Origin: Exiguobacterium sp. RIT594 | GTDB taxonomy: Bacteria; Bacillota; Bacilli; Exiguobacteriales; Exiguobacteriaceae | Assembly (NCBI RefSeq): GCF_003339585.1 | Contig: NZ_QPKF01000003.1 | Location: 62,001 to 126,000, forward strand | DNA length: 64,000 nucleotides | Direction of reading: 5' to 3' | Shown here: in pieces, positions 52,514 through 60,471 of the stretch | Layout of the letters: each line of letters begins with the position of its first letter | Numbering within the stretch: position 1 is the stretch's first letter | Program-made: the position numbers and the translations under genes | The notes under the pieces: model-generated | What the model was told of the DNA's origin: nothing | Seen by the model: only the letters and a program-made list of their open reading frames with translations | The model's database searches: none

Positions 52514-52540
52514 CCGCTACACTCGTTGTAGCGGTTTTTT
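52514..52540 (+). terminator. Terminator after yitT-family gene
   Basis: CCGCTACA and TGTAGCGG form an 8-bp stem, 5-base loop, then six T. Confidence 0.92.
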
Positions 52541-52657
52541 GTGTATAATACGCAAAATCAAAGAAAATGTTCCATATTTTTTTGAAGAATCCTTCACTTT
52601 TTGGGAAATAGTGGTTAAGATAATGACATTACGTTTTGTAGAAAAAGGATGGATTGT

Positions 52658-53302
52658 ATGAATCAACTATGGCGGCACCGTATCATCCTCATCCTGATTG
52701 TCAGTCTGTTCGCCTCGATTCCACTTTTGTATGCCTTAAGCGGATATCGTACGATTTCTAAATTGACGCAAGAGATGCATACACAAGATATTCTAATGAT
52801 TAAACGAGTCGACCAATTGATCGAACATAATCGCGATCGGGCAAATGCCGTTCGCGGCCTGTTGTTATATGAAGATGACCGTTACATTGAACAATATTAC
52901 TTTTCCACTTCTAAAGTTCATGATTTGCGACGTGTACTGAATTCATCCAATCAGACACCCGGTGCGGTTAAAGATTTACTATTACGTAACAATGTGTGGG
53001 AGGAAGAGATTCAAGAAGTTTTTACCGTTTACGAAACAGATCATCCGCAACGGGCTAAAAAATTAGCCAAACAAACAACTCAAACCACACAAACGATTCT
53101 TGAAGACTTGTCACAAATCAAAGAAAAATTATATCGTGATCTTGAACAAAAACTGGAATTGACTACTGAAATGACGGCAGAGTATAAACGGATGTCCCTC
53201 AGCCTGTCGATTTTAGCTTTTTTGTTGATTGCAACGACCATCATCTTATTTCACCGGTCCAAGTCACTTCACGAAAACACAACAAACACGTATCGTCCAT
53301 GA
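52658..53302 (+). CDS. Two-helix membrane protein with CHASE3/4HB-like extracytoplasmic domain
   Basis: A 214-residue protein: TM1 at about 10-27, a long helical extracytoplasmic domain (about 28-180) with heptad-like repeats, TM2 at about 183-202 and a 12-residue tail. This is the sensor layout of chemoreceptors and kinases (four-helix bundle or CHASE3) but no HAMP, kinase or signalling domain follows. ATG at 52658 (MNQLWRHR) is preferred, as the one at 52649 overlaps AAAAAGGA. Its last 29 bases form one arm of the terminator. A partner protein seems needed if it signals. Confidence 0.72.
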   Translation: MNQLWRHRIILILIVSLFASIPLLYALSGYRTISKLTQEMHTQDILMIKRVDQLIEHNRDRANAVRGLLLYEDDRYIEQYYFSTSKVHDLRRVLNSSNQTPGAVKDLLLRNNVWEEEIQEVFTVYETDHPQRAKKLAKQTTQTTQTILEDLSQIKEKLYRDLEQKLELTTEMTAEYKRMSLSLSILAFLLIATTIILFHRSKSLHENTTNTYRP

Positions 53303-53327
53303 GAACGATACGTGTTTGTTGTGTTTT
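53274..53327. terminator. Bidirectional terminator reaching into the coding end
   Basis: Perfect 23-bp arms (53274-53296 and 53305-53327) around an 8-base loop. The left arm encodes the last residues of the preceding protein. Confidence 0.88.
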
Positions 53328-53336
53328 TCAGTACAC

Positions 53337-53726
53337 TCAAGAAGACGCCTTGCCTTCATTTACATGTTCCATTGCTAAGTGAACGAGCGACGATACATGA
53401 TGATCGTCCAGCGAATAGTAGACGACTTTACCTTCTTTTCTGTATTTCACCAGTCCTTGTTTCAACAAGGTACGGAGATGGTGAGAAGCTGTTGCAATCG
53501 AACAATCCACAGAAGCCGAAACATCACAGACACAAAGTTCCTCTTCCACCGTCAAGGCGTAAGCAATCCGTAACCGTGTGGCATCTGACAAGACTTTGAA
53601 CAACTTTCCAATGTCTGTCGTTGGAATCGTATCGACGACTTGTCCAATCTCTTCTGCACGTACTTGATCAATGGCAATCGTTTCACAACGTGGTGCATCC
53701 ACCGTCATCACCTCTTTCCCTTTCAT
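53337..53726 (-). CDS. ArsR-family metal-sensing repressor, CadC-like
   Basis: A 129-residue winged-helix repressor. The thiolate site of CadC is present: ELCVCD (C65, C67) with an N-terminal Cys, C14. The alpha-5 site (DDHH..LVHLAMEH, D/H107-110 and H116, E120/H121) of SmtB/CzrA is also conserved. The HTH is CSIATASHHLRTLLKQGLV. Such proteins release DNA on Cd, Pb or Zn. ATG at 53726 is weakly supported; an ATG six codons later (53708) is an alternative. No cadA/czcD efflux gene is beside it, so its target is not in this window. Confidence 0.85.
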   Translation of the reverse strand: MKGKEVMTVDAPRCETIAIDQVRAEEIGQVVDTIPTTDIGKLFKVLSDATRLRIAYALTVEEELCVCDVSASVDCSIATASHHLRTLLKQGLVKYRKEGKVVYYSLDDHHVSSLVHLAMEHVNEGKASS

Positions 53727-53805
53727 TCCACCATCGTTTCAAATGAATTGCAAGAAAATCACTTCAGGACTCAACTAGTGCCTACTGTTCCAAAAATCGG
53801 AAACT

Positions 53806-53851
53806 CAAAAAAGTCTGTTTCCCGTCGCTTAGAACGGAAAGCAGACTTTTT
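53806..53851 (-). terminator. Terminator of the thiamine operon
   Basis: AAAAAGTCTG and inner TTTCCCGT pair with ACGGAAA and CAGACTTTTT; a T run follows on the minus strand after the unknown trailing gene. Confidence 0.8.
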
Positions 53852-53880
53852 CATTGGACATTCCTGTTTGAATCATCTTT

Positions 53881-54318
53881 TCATTTCTCACGGTTTCGTC
53901 TTGAGATTGCGTAAAAGAACCAGCCACCTAAAAAGTTTCCGATATCCCAGACAATCCGGTTTGAATCGACGGCACGCACACCGATATCAATCACGCCTGT
54001 ACTTTTCAAACGTTCTTTATAGCGGTTCCGTAAAAAGCGGGGTAACGGGAGAGGTAACATCATCCGGTAAAAAATATCCAGATGTGTGTGTCCCCAGATT
54101 TCCGTTGCGATCGAGCTCGTTTGGATGAGTAAGGAACGTTTATACTGTTGTCGGTATTTATTCTTTAATAACACAGCTAATTGATACGAATAACGATTCG
54201 GGAAAGGAAATAGAGCTGCACCTAAATGATATTTCCCGCGATTATCGATTCGAATGATTTGCGGTTCGATTTTATAGCGAATCCAGCGTCCTCGAAATCG
54301 AACAGACTGCCATTTCAC
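53881..54318 (-). CDS. Hypothetical protein trailing the thiamine operon (145 aa)
   Basis: Not recognised. A basic, Arg/Lys/Tyr-rich soluble protein with blocks FRGRWIRYKIEPQIIRID, NRYSYQLAVLLKNKYRQQYKR and a C-terminal RIVWDIGNFLGGWFFYAI that is hydrophobic and may touch membrane. GTG at 54318 has GAGG 8 bases upstream; the frame's first GTG (54327) is too close to it. It starts 20 bp after the thiE stop with no terminator between, so it should be on the thiDME transcript and under TPP control. Confidence 0.68.
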   Translation of the reverse strand: MKWQSVRFRGRWIRYKIEPQIIRIDNRGKYHLGAALFPFPNRYSYQLAVLLKNKYRQQYKRSLLIQTSSIATEIWGHTHLDIFYRMMLPLPLPRFLRNRYKERLKSTGVIDIGVRAVDSNRIVWDIGNFLGGWFFYAISRRNREK

Positions 54319-54338
54319 GACTATCACCTCTACGTGAA

Positions 54339-54977
54339 TTATACCCTGCTTGAGGCGCTCTGACGCACTTGTTTCACGGTCGTCTTAAATTTTTTCGTCG
54401 TTCGTTCAATGTCTTCATTTGCAAATAAAGCTGAAATAACGGCATATCCGTCCACTAGAGAACCAAGTTCCGGAACGTTTGTCTCAGTAATACCACCGAT
54501 TCCCACCAACGGGATACGAACGGCTTTCCGAATCTGTTCCAACGTCGCCCGTGCCATGCATGTCGCATCTTGTTTCGTTGCTGTCGGAAAGAGTGAACCG
54601 ACCCCTAAATAATCTGCACCTTCCCGTTCTGCCACCACAGCTTGTTCGACCGTTGAAACGGAAACCCCGATCGTCGCCGTCGGTAACAATCGACGTGCTT
54701 CCGTTAAAGGAATATCATCTTGACCGATATGCAAACCGGCACCGACCAGTAAAGCGATATCAATCCGATCATTGATAATGAACGGAATATCGTAACGTGC
54801 AGTCAGATCTTTTAAGGCAATAGCTGATTCCAGAAAAGTTTTACCGGAACTGTCTTTTTCCCGTAATTGAACAACCGTTACGCCGCCTTTAATCGATGCT
54901 TCGACAGCGTCCACCAGAGAAAGATGCGGGTGCAGACGTCGATCGGTCACGGCATAAATCAAGTATTCACTGTCCAT
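54339..54977 (-). CDS. thiE: Thiamine-phosphate synthase
   Basis: Joins hydroxymethylpyrimidine diphosphate with thiazole phosphate to thiamine phosphate. A TIM barrel of 212 residues. Substrate-site motifs are TVVQLREKDSSGKTFLESA, FIINDRIDIALLVGAGLHIGQDD (quoted in part: FIINDRIDIALLVGAG), GVSVSTVEQA, DYLGVGSLFPTATKQDA and PLVGIGGIT. GGAGG is 9 bases before ATG. It overlaps thiM by 11 bp. Confidence 0.95.
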   Translation of the reverse strand: MDSEYLIYAVTDRRLHPHLSLVDAVEASIKGGVTVVQLREKDSSGKTFLESAIALKDLTARYDIPFIINDRIDIALLVGAGLHIGQDDIPLTEARRLLPTATIGVSVSTVEQAVVAEREGADYLGVGSLFPTATKQDATCMARATLEQIRKAVRIPLVGIGGITETNVPELGSLVDGYAVISALFANEDIERTTKKFKTTVKQVRQSASSRV

Positions 54978-55737
54978 TCATCTGCACCTCCGGCAAACTT
55001 TCTTCCGTCATCAGACTGACCGCGTCAAACAATCCGGTCCGAAAACTTCCGATACCAGGACAATCTCCGGCTGCTTCTCCTGCCTTCCCCATGACATGCG
55101 TACCAAATACAGCTGCATCGAAACGATCGTATCCTGCTCCTAAAAAGGTCGCAATCAAAGAAGCGGTCATACATCCAGTTCCCGTCACTTGGCCGAGTCG
55201 TTTCGTCCCGACATCCAGATGATGTTGACGGACTCCATCCGTCACAAAATCAACCGGTCCGGTGACGACGATGACTTGTTTCGTTTCACCTGCAAAGGTA
55301 TGGACACTTTGAAGATCCAGTGATTCTCCTTCTGCAACGTCCACTCCTTTCGTACGAGCGGCCTGTCCGAGTAATGTCTTGATTTCCGATGCATTTCCTT
55401 TAATGACCGTAAAGCTGATTTCATCCATTAACTGCTTCATAAAAGCTGTTCTTAATGTCGTCGCTCCTGCGCCTACCGGATCCAAGATGACCGGTTTCCC
55501 CAAGCGGTTAGCCGTTTTCCCTGCTAAAAGTTGGGCTTGGCGCATGTCCGGATTAATCGTCCCTGTATTGATTACGACGGCATCTGCGTGCCCGACCATC
55601 TCCTCCACTTCCAGCAGGTCATCTGCCATCACAGGAGAGCCACCAAGTGCCAGTGTCATATTGGCGCAGTCATTAATGGTTACAGTATTCGTTAAATGAT
55701 GAATCAACGGTTTTTTATCATGAATGCGTCGTAACAT
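54967..55737 (-). CDS. thiM: Hydroxyethylthiazole kinase
   Basis: Phosphorylates the thiazole moiety for salvage. ATG at 55737, with GGAGGG 7 bases upstream and inside the end of thiD, gives 256 residues and the family start IHDKKPLIHHLTNTVTIND; the longer frame from 55797 is rejected. NCAN-like DCANMTLALGGSPVMADD, KPVILDPVGAGATTLRT and TGTGCMTASLIATFL (anion hole) are intact. Confidence 0.95.
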   Translation of the reverse strand: MLRRIHDKKPLIHHLTNTVTINDCANMTLALGGSPVMADDLLEVEEMVGHADAVVINTGTINPDMRQAQLLAGKTANRLGKPVILDPVGAGATTLRTAFMKQLMDEISFTVIKGNASEIKTLLGQAARTKGVDVAEGESLDLQSVHTFAGETKQVIVVTGPVDFVTDGVRQHHLDVGTKRLGQVTGTGCMTASLIATFLGAGYDRFDAAVFGTHVMGKAGEAAGDCPGIGSFRTGLFDAVSLMTEESLPEVQMNGQ

Positions 55738-56527
55738 GTGTATCCCTCCAAAGTTCATGAAAATGATGTGTTGGTCCAATTCCGTGTCCAAGAGCAAAAC
55801 CGTGACGAATGGCTTCCGTCACATAACGTTTTGCATAACGGATACTGTTTTCCAGTGAATGACCGAGTGCAAGATAGGAAGCGATCGCAGCAGATAATGT
55901 ACAGCCTGTACCATGGGTATGACGGGACTCGATCCGCTCTTGTTCAAAGACGACATATCGCCCGGCTGTATATAAAAGGTCACTGGCATTCTGGCCCTCC
56001 AAATGTCCGCCCTTGAGCAAAATAGCACCTGTCCGTTTTTCAGCCAGTTTTTCCGTCGCTTGTTTCATATCGGCAAGCGAATGAACTGTTCCGCCAATCA
56101 TCCGCTCAATTTCAGGAATATTCGGAGTCACAAGGGTCGCAAGCGGTAAAAGCTGTTCGAGCAATGCCTGTTCCGCATCCGGTTGTAGCAAACTATGGCC
56201 CCCTTTTGCGACCATGACCGGGTCAAGAACAATCGGCAGATGATACTTTTCCAGTTGTCGGGCAATCACTTGAATCGTGTCCTGATTGGAAACCATTCCA
56301 ATCTTGACGGCATCGACACGGATATCGGAAAAGATTGACGTCAACTGTGCTTCCACAAGCTCGGGCGATACGTCTTCAACCGCTTGAACACCCAGTGTAT
56401 TTTGTGCCGTAATCGCCGTGATGACACTCATTCCGTATACACCGAGTGCCGAAAACGTTTTTAAATCTGCTTGAATTCCAGCTCCGCCTCCGGAGTCGGA
56501 TCCAGCAATCGTCAATACGTGTTTCAT
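55718..56527 (-). CDS. thiD: Hydroxymethylpyrimidine/phosphomethylpyrimidine kinase
   Basis: Adds both phosphates to hydroxymethylpyrimidine. A ribokinase-fold protein of 269 residues with AGSDSGGGAGIQADLKTF at the start, VLDPVMVAKGGHSLL, and the anion-hole motif THGTGCTLSAAIASYLA. It is the first gene after the TPP riboswitch and its terminator, and overlaps thiM by 20 bp. Confidence 0.95.
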   Translation of the reverse strand: MKHVLTIAGSDSGGGAGIQADLKTFSALGVYGMSVITAITAQNTLGVQAVEDVSPELVEAQLTSIFSDIRVDAVKIGMVSNQDTIQVIARQLEKYHLPIVLDPVMVAKGGHSLLQPDAEQALLEQLLPLATLVTPNIPEIERMIGGTVHSLADMKQATEKLAEKRTGAILLKGGHLEGQNASDLLYTAGRYVVFEQERIESRHTHGTGCTLSAAIASYLALGHSLENSIRYAKRYVTEAIRHGFALGHGIGPTHHFHELWRDTHVTTHS

Positions 56528-56574
56528 TCCAATTCCTCACTTTCCTGTGAGCAAATAAGGAGAAAACGGACAAC

Positions 56575-56610
56575 AAAAAGCGCCGTCCGCTGTAAAAAAG
56601 CAGACGACGC
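56575..56610 (-). terminator. Riboswitch-controlled terminator before thiD
   Basis: On the minus strand GCGTCGTCTGCT pairs along 12 bases (with G-T pairs) with AGCGGACGGCGC, followed by five T, between the THI-box and thiD. It is the expression platform. Confidence 0.88.
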
Positions 56611-56654
56611 CATGAACAACCAGTTCCACTGATTGAAGTCTTCATGTCTTCGAT

Positions 56655-56752
56655 CTCAACTTTCCTACGCTGGTATTATCCAGTTCAGGTGACAGGGTCG
56701 AAAACAGAATGGTTTTCCTCTCAGCCGGACTCCTCCAGCTCCCCTAGTTGCT
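56655..56752 (-). promoter_or_regulatory. TPP riboswitch (THI-box)
   Basis: The minus strand carries the full THI-box: GGGGAGCTGGAGG...CTGAGAGG...GACCCT...CACCTGAACTGGATAA and TACCAGCGTAGGAAAG, in the correct order, closed by CAACT/AGTTG. TPP binding would favour the terminator at 56575-56610 and shut off thiDME and the trailing gene. Confidence 0.96.
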
Positions 56753-56793
56753 CGTAATTTAAATTCTTTTTCACTGTATCACAGCACCATAAA

Positions 56794-56817
56794 AAAAACG
56801 AGCCGAAGCTCGTTTTT
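56794..56817 (-). terminator. Terminator after the first M23 gene
   Basis: AAAACGAGC and GCTCGTTTT around a UUCG loop (minus strand), then eight T. It overlaps the stop codon. Confidence 0.88.
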
Positions 56818-58093
56818 AGAGGTATCCAAGTGGATTGACCGTGTTAGCCGGTCCTGTCGCACTGTATTGGTATCCACCGATGTGCAGTTCAAAGTGGAGA
56901 TGCGGTCCTGTCGAATTCCCGGTACTGCCAAGAGTACCAAGCGTTTGACCTTGAGTGACCGTCTGACCTGCTGAAACCGATAACGAATTCATATGACCGT
57001 ACACTGTTGTATACACCTGACCGTCAAGGAAATGTGAAATCATGACGTGATTCCCATAAGGTCCGCCGCTTCCAGCCGTAATGACTGTTCCGGAAGCCGC
57101 AGCTCGAATCGGTGAGCCGACGGGGCCACTGAAGTCAACACCATTATGGAACGTATAGCCGTTCGCTCCACTAGCCGGTCCAAAACCTTGTGAAACACCG
57201 CCTGAAGCCGGACGAACGAACTTCGCGGATCCCGTCGGCACACTGCTGACAGGAGTCGGAAGAACCGTCGCTTCGCTTGACTCGCGCGTTGATTTTGCTG
57301 CCTCTTTTGCAGCACGTTCAGCTGCTTTTTTTTCAGCAGCCGCTTTTTCTGCTGCTGCTTTCGCTGCTGCTTTTGCTGCCGCAATCGCTCTTTCTTGAGC
57401 CTCTAGAGTTGCTTGTAATTCTTTTGCGTTCAACAGTTTGGTCGTGAACTTTGTTTTCCCTTTACGTAATTTCTTTAGGGTTGCACTCCGTTCTTTCATC
57501 TGTTGTTTTAACTGTTTCTTTTGGACGAGCAGTGATTCTTTTTCTTGAACACGTTCTGTCTTTTTCGCAATAAGATTTTTTTTCATGTCTGCCAGCTTTT
57601 CTTGTGTTTCCAAATAAGCAGAAATCATTTTATCATCTTGCTCTGCAATTTTTTTCCCGGCCATGACACGGCTAAACAAATCACCCAAGTTTTTCGAACC
57701 AAAAATGACCTCTTCCCATTTGATGGAATTCCCATCATTTTCTTGAAGGACACGTAAGCGGTCACCAAGCAACTCTTCCTGTCGGGTGAGCATGATTTCA
57801 TAACGGGCGATTTCTGCCTCAAGATCTTCAATTTGGAGATTCAATTGTTTTATCTGCTTGTTTTTTTCCGAAATCCGGAAAATATTTTCGTTGATGGCCG
57901 CATCAATTTTATTAATTTCGCGTTGCTCTACTGATATTTTAGCTTCTTGTTTTTTGATGGCTTTTTCCAAGCGACGTTGCTCTGTCGCATTTTGAGATTT
58001 CTTTTCTTTAATCGTTGCAGCTTGACCAGAGGTCGGCACAGTGGATACAAGTAACGCCCCTAACAATACCGTTGCGAACAATTTTTTTAGCAT
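56816..58093 (-). CDS. Secreted murein endopeptidase, PcsB-type coiled coil plus M23 (copy 1)
   Basis: A 425-residue secreted protein. Signal peptide about 1-26 (LLVSTVPTSGQAA), coiled coil about 28-220 including the PcsB/CwlO-like block SIKWEEVIFGSKNLGDLFSR, an Ala/Lys/Glu-rich linker (about 230-270), and a C-terminal LytM/M23 domain (about 305-420). Zinc ligands are complete: H and D in FHNGVDFSGP and HLH in GPHLHFE, plus the His in YGHMNS. It should cleave peptidoglycan cross-links and be active rather than EnvC-like. Its neighbour at 58302 has the same architecture. Confidence 0.92.
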   Translation of the reverse strand: MLKKLFATVLLGALLVSTVPTSGQAATIKEKKSQNATEQRRLEKAIKKQEAKISVEQREINKIDAAINENIFRISEKNKQIKQLNLQIEDLEAEIARYEIMLTRQEELLGDRLRVLQENDGNSIKWEEVIFGSKNLGDLFSRVMAGKKIAEQDDKMISAYLETQEKLADMKKNLIAKKTERVQEKESLLVQKKQLKQQMKERSATLKKLRKGKTKFTTKLLNAKELQATLEAQERAIAAAKAAAKAAAEKAAAEKKAAERAAKEAAKSTRESSEATVLPTPVSSVPTGSAKFVRPASGGVSQGFGPASGANGYTFHNGVDFSGPVGSPIRAAASGTVITAGSGGPYGNHVMISHFLDGQVYTTVYGHMNSLSVSAGQTVTQGQTLGTLGSTGNSTGPHLHFELHIGGYQYSATGPANTVNPLGYL

Positions 58094-58262
58094 GTTTGGT
58101 TTCCTCGCTTATGTATGATTTCTTATTTGAAAAGTATTTAATTCAAAGTATTTCTGTCTGAGATTGATTATAGCACCGTAATAGTTTCAGTAAAATTTCA
58201 TTTGTGTTTCAACTGAAAGCGTTTTATCGTAATATAACATTTTTAGTTTTTATAAAAACATA

Positions 58263-58296
58263 AAAAAAGACGACTGCCGTAGCAATCGTCTTTTTT
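58263..58296 (-). terminator. Terminator after the second M23 gene
   Basis: GACGACTGC and GCAATCGTC (one mismatch) within A/T-rich ends; a run of T follows on the minus strand. The 58094-58301 gap otherwise holds the AT-rich promoter region of the first M23 gene. Confidence 0.85.
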
Positions 58297-58301
58297 CGTT
58301 A

Positions 58302-59753
58302 TTATAACATCGACATTGGATTTACAGAATTCGCTGGTCCTGAAGCACTGTAGCTGTAACCACCTACATGAATTTCAAAGTGCAAGTGTGGGCCTGTTGA
58401 GTTCCCAGTGCTACCAAGGGCTCCGATTTGTTGTCCTTGACTGACACGCTGTCCGGCATGTGCCTTTAACGAACTCATATGCGCATAAACCGTTGTATAT
58501 GTTTTTCCATTTAATTGGTGTGCAATCATGACATGATTACCGTACGGACCGCCACTTGATGCAGTGATGACCGTCCCTGTTGCTGCTGCAACAATCGGGG
58601 TACCGACTGGAGCGCCGAAATCAATTCCATTGTGGAAAGAGTAACCATTCGAACCGCTTGCTGAACCATATCCTTGTGTGATTGATCCACTTGTTGGATG
58701 AATAAACATAGAAGAAGATGATGGTGCAGGCGTTGGTGCCGCTGGTTCTGGTGTTGGTGCAGGTGCTGCAGGTGCTGCTTTTGGCACAGTCACAGATGGT
58801 GTAGATTGTTTTGTTGAAGTCGCAGGTGCCGAAGACTTTTGTTCTGCTTGTGCTGCTGCTTTAGCAGCGGCCGCTTCTGCCGCCTGTTGTTCAGCTGCTG
58901 CTTTTTGAGCTGCTGCTGCCTGTGCCGCTTGTGCTTCTGCACGCGCTTTTGCTTCACGTGCCGCCTGTGCTTGACGCTCTTTTTCGATTCTCGCTTCACG
59001 TTCGCGTGCTGCTTTTTCAGCGGCGATCGCTTGTTCTTGTGCAATCAAAATCTGTTGTACTTCTTTTGCATCCATCAACTGCGTTTCAAATTTCTTTTTT
59101 TGTTTCCGGAGTTCTTTTAAGCGTTTGTTTCGTTCTTTCAGTTGTTGTTCAAGTTCGGCTTGTTGACGTTTTAATTCTTGTTTCTCCGTCACAAGTTTGG
59201 CTTTTTTATCTTTTAATTCCTGTTGAGCAGCTGCTAATTTCTTTTGTGTGTTTTGATAGTCGGTAATCATTTTATCGTCTTGTTGCGAGATCGATTTCCC
59301 CGCTAATACACGGCTGACAAGATCTCCGACATCCTTTGAACCAAAGATGACTTCTTCCCATTTAATGGAGTTCCCATCATTTTCTTGCATGACACGAAGG
59401 CGGTCACCAAGCAGCTTTTCCTGACGCTTTAATTTCGCTTTATACTTTTTAATCTGTTTCCCAAGTTCAACGATTTCAGCTTCAGTTGCTTTGATTTGAC
59501 GATCTTTTGTTTCAACTGCGAACATTTTTTCGTTTAATGCTTCGTCTAGACGATTCACTTCTTGCTGAGTCTTCGAGATTTTTTGTCCTTCTTGATTCAC
59601 AGACGATTCTAAGTTTTTTTGAGTATTAGCATTTTCTTGTTGTTTTTGTTCATTTTTAGCTTTTTGTTCACTTAAGTCATCTGCTGCTACAAAGTGAGGA
59701 GTCGATGAAAGAATAAGTGCGGAAACGATGAGCGACGCGAACGTTTTTTTCAT
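58302..59753 (-). CDS. Secreted murein endopeptidase, PcsB-type coiled coil plus M23 (copy 2)
   Basis: A 483-residue paralog of the downstream gene. Signal peptide about 1-24 (SALILSSTPHFVAA), coiled coil about 25-250 with SIKWEEVIFGSKDVGDLVSR, an Ala/Gln-rich then Pro/Ala/Ser/Thr-rich linker (about 255-350), and an M23 domain (about 365-483) with FHNGIDFGAP, YAHMSS and GPHLHFEIH. All zinc ligands are present. The longer linker is the main difference. Each copy has its own terminator, so they are separate units. Coiled coils of this kind are controlled by FtsEX in other Gram-positives. Confidence 0.93.
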   Translation of the reverse strand: MKKTFASLIVSALILSSTPHFVAADDLSEQKAKNEQKQQENANTQKNLESSVNQEGQKISKTQQEVNRLDEALNEKMFAVETKDRQIKATEAEIVELGKQIKKYKAKLKRQEKLLGDRLRVMQENDGNSIKWEEVIFGSKDVGDLVSRVLAGKSISQQDDKMITDYQNTQKKLAAAQQELKDKKAKLVTEKQELKRQQAELEQQLKERNKRLKELRKQKKKFETQLMDAKEVQQILIAQEQAIAAEKAAREREARIEKERQAQAAREAKARAEAQAAQAAAAQKAAAEQQAAEAAAAKAAAQAEQKSSAPATSTKQSTPSVTVPKAAPAAPAPTPEPAAPTPAPSSSSMFIHPTSGSITQGYGSASGSNGYSFHNGIDFGAPVGTPIVAAATGTVITASSGGPYGNHVMIAHQLNGKTYTTVYAHMSSLKAHAGQRVSQGQQIGALGSTGNSTGPHLHFEIHVGGYSYSASGPANSVNPMSML

Positions 59754-60010
59754 GTAGTATTCCCTCTTTTTCTGTTTGGTTTATATAAGTAATCGAATGA
59801 TTTTATTTAAATTTAATAATACTTTTTAAAAATTATAAGAACGTTTTTGATTATAGCATTCATTTTCCCTCTATTATATTTCAGTGAGATGTCATTTTTG
59901 ATAAGTTCTCTTTTCGCCTTTGTGTAGATGCCTTAATTAAACCTTCTACATTGCGTGTTGGGGAAGAGTTTGCCACACTATGACTATCGAAGTAAAGGAG
60001 GAACTGTTTT

Positions 60011-60418
60011 ATGTATTTGGATCATACCGGCATCGCTGTTCGGGATATGCAGGAAGCGATCACATTTTATACAACTATTTTGGGTGGAACATTAATCCGT
60101 GAGTATAGCAATCCGACACCTGGAGTTGCTTCCAATATTGCTGTCATCGAATTTGAAGATGCGCATATTGAATTATTGACTCCTACCAGCCCGGAAAGTC
60201 CGATTGCCCGTTTTTTAAAACAACGTGGAAAAGGCGTTCATCATATTGCTTATCGTGTCGATGATTTGGATCAAGCCATTTTGGAAGCAAAAGAACGAGG
60301 CATTACATTTTTAGAAGATACGTACCGTCAAACGCCGCTCGGCCGGCGACTGATCTATATGGATCCCCGTCATTCGCATGGTGTCATTACCGAACTTTGC
60401 GATTATCCAGAGAACTAA
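60011..60418 (+). CDS. VOC-family protein, methylmalonyl-CoA epimerase-like
   Basis: A 135-residue vicinal-oxygen-chelate protein. MYLDHTGIAVRDMQEAITFY (first ligand H), IELLTPTSPESPIARFL, GVHHIAYRVDDLDQAI (second H) and a Glu in HGVITELC match methylmalonyl-CoA epimerases and glyoxalase-like proteins. AAAGGAGGAAC precedes ATG. No mutase gene is near, so the exact substrate is uncertain. It is a single-gene unit. Confidence 0.85.
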   Translation: MYLDHTGIAVRDMQEAITFYTTILGGTLIREYSNPTPGVASNIAVIEFEDAHIELLTPTSPESPIARFLKQRGKGVHHIAYRVDDLDQAILEAKERGITFLEDTYRQTPLGRRLIYMDPRHSHGVITELCDYPEN

Positions 60419-60459
60419 AAATGAGCGTTCGCTGACTTAAGTCAACGAACGCTCATTTT
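60418..60459. terminator. Bidirectional terminator
   Basis: AAAATGAGCGTTCG and CGAACGCTCATTTT with inner TGAC/GTCA, between convergent genes. Confidence 0.9.
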
Positions 60460-60471
60460 CACTTGAAGCGG

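Noticed and set aside
58839-59120. Cysteine-rich plus-strand frame of 93 residues
   Set aside because: It is the antisense of the Ala/Gln/Lys-rich coiled coil and linker of the M23 gene; GCT/GCA/CAA repeats read as Cys/Leu on the other strand. No ribosome-binding site.
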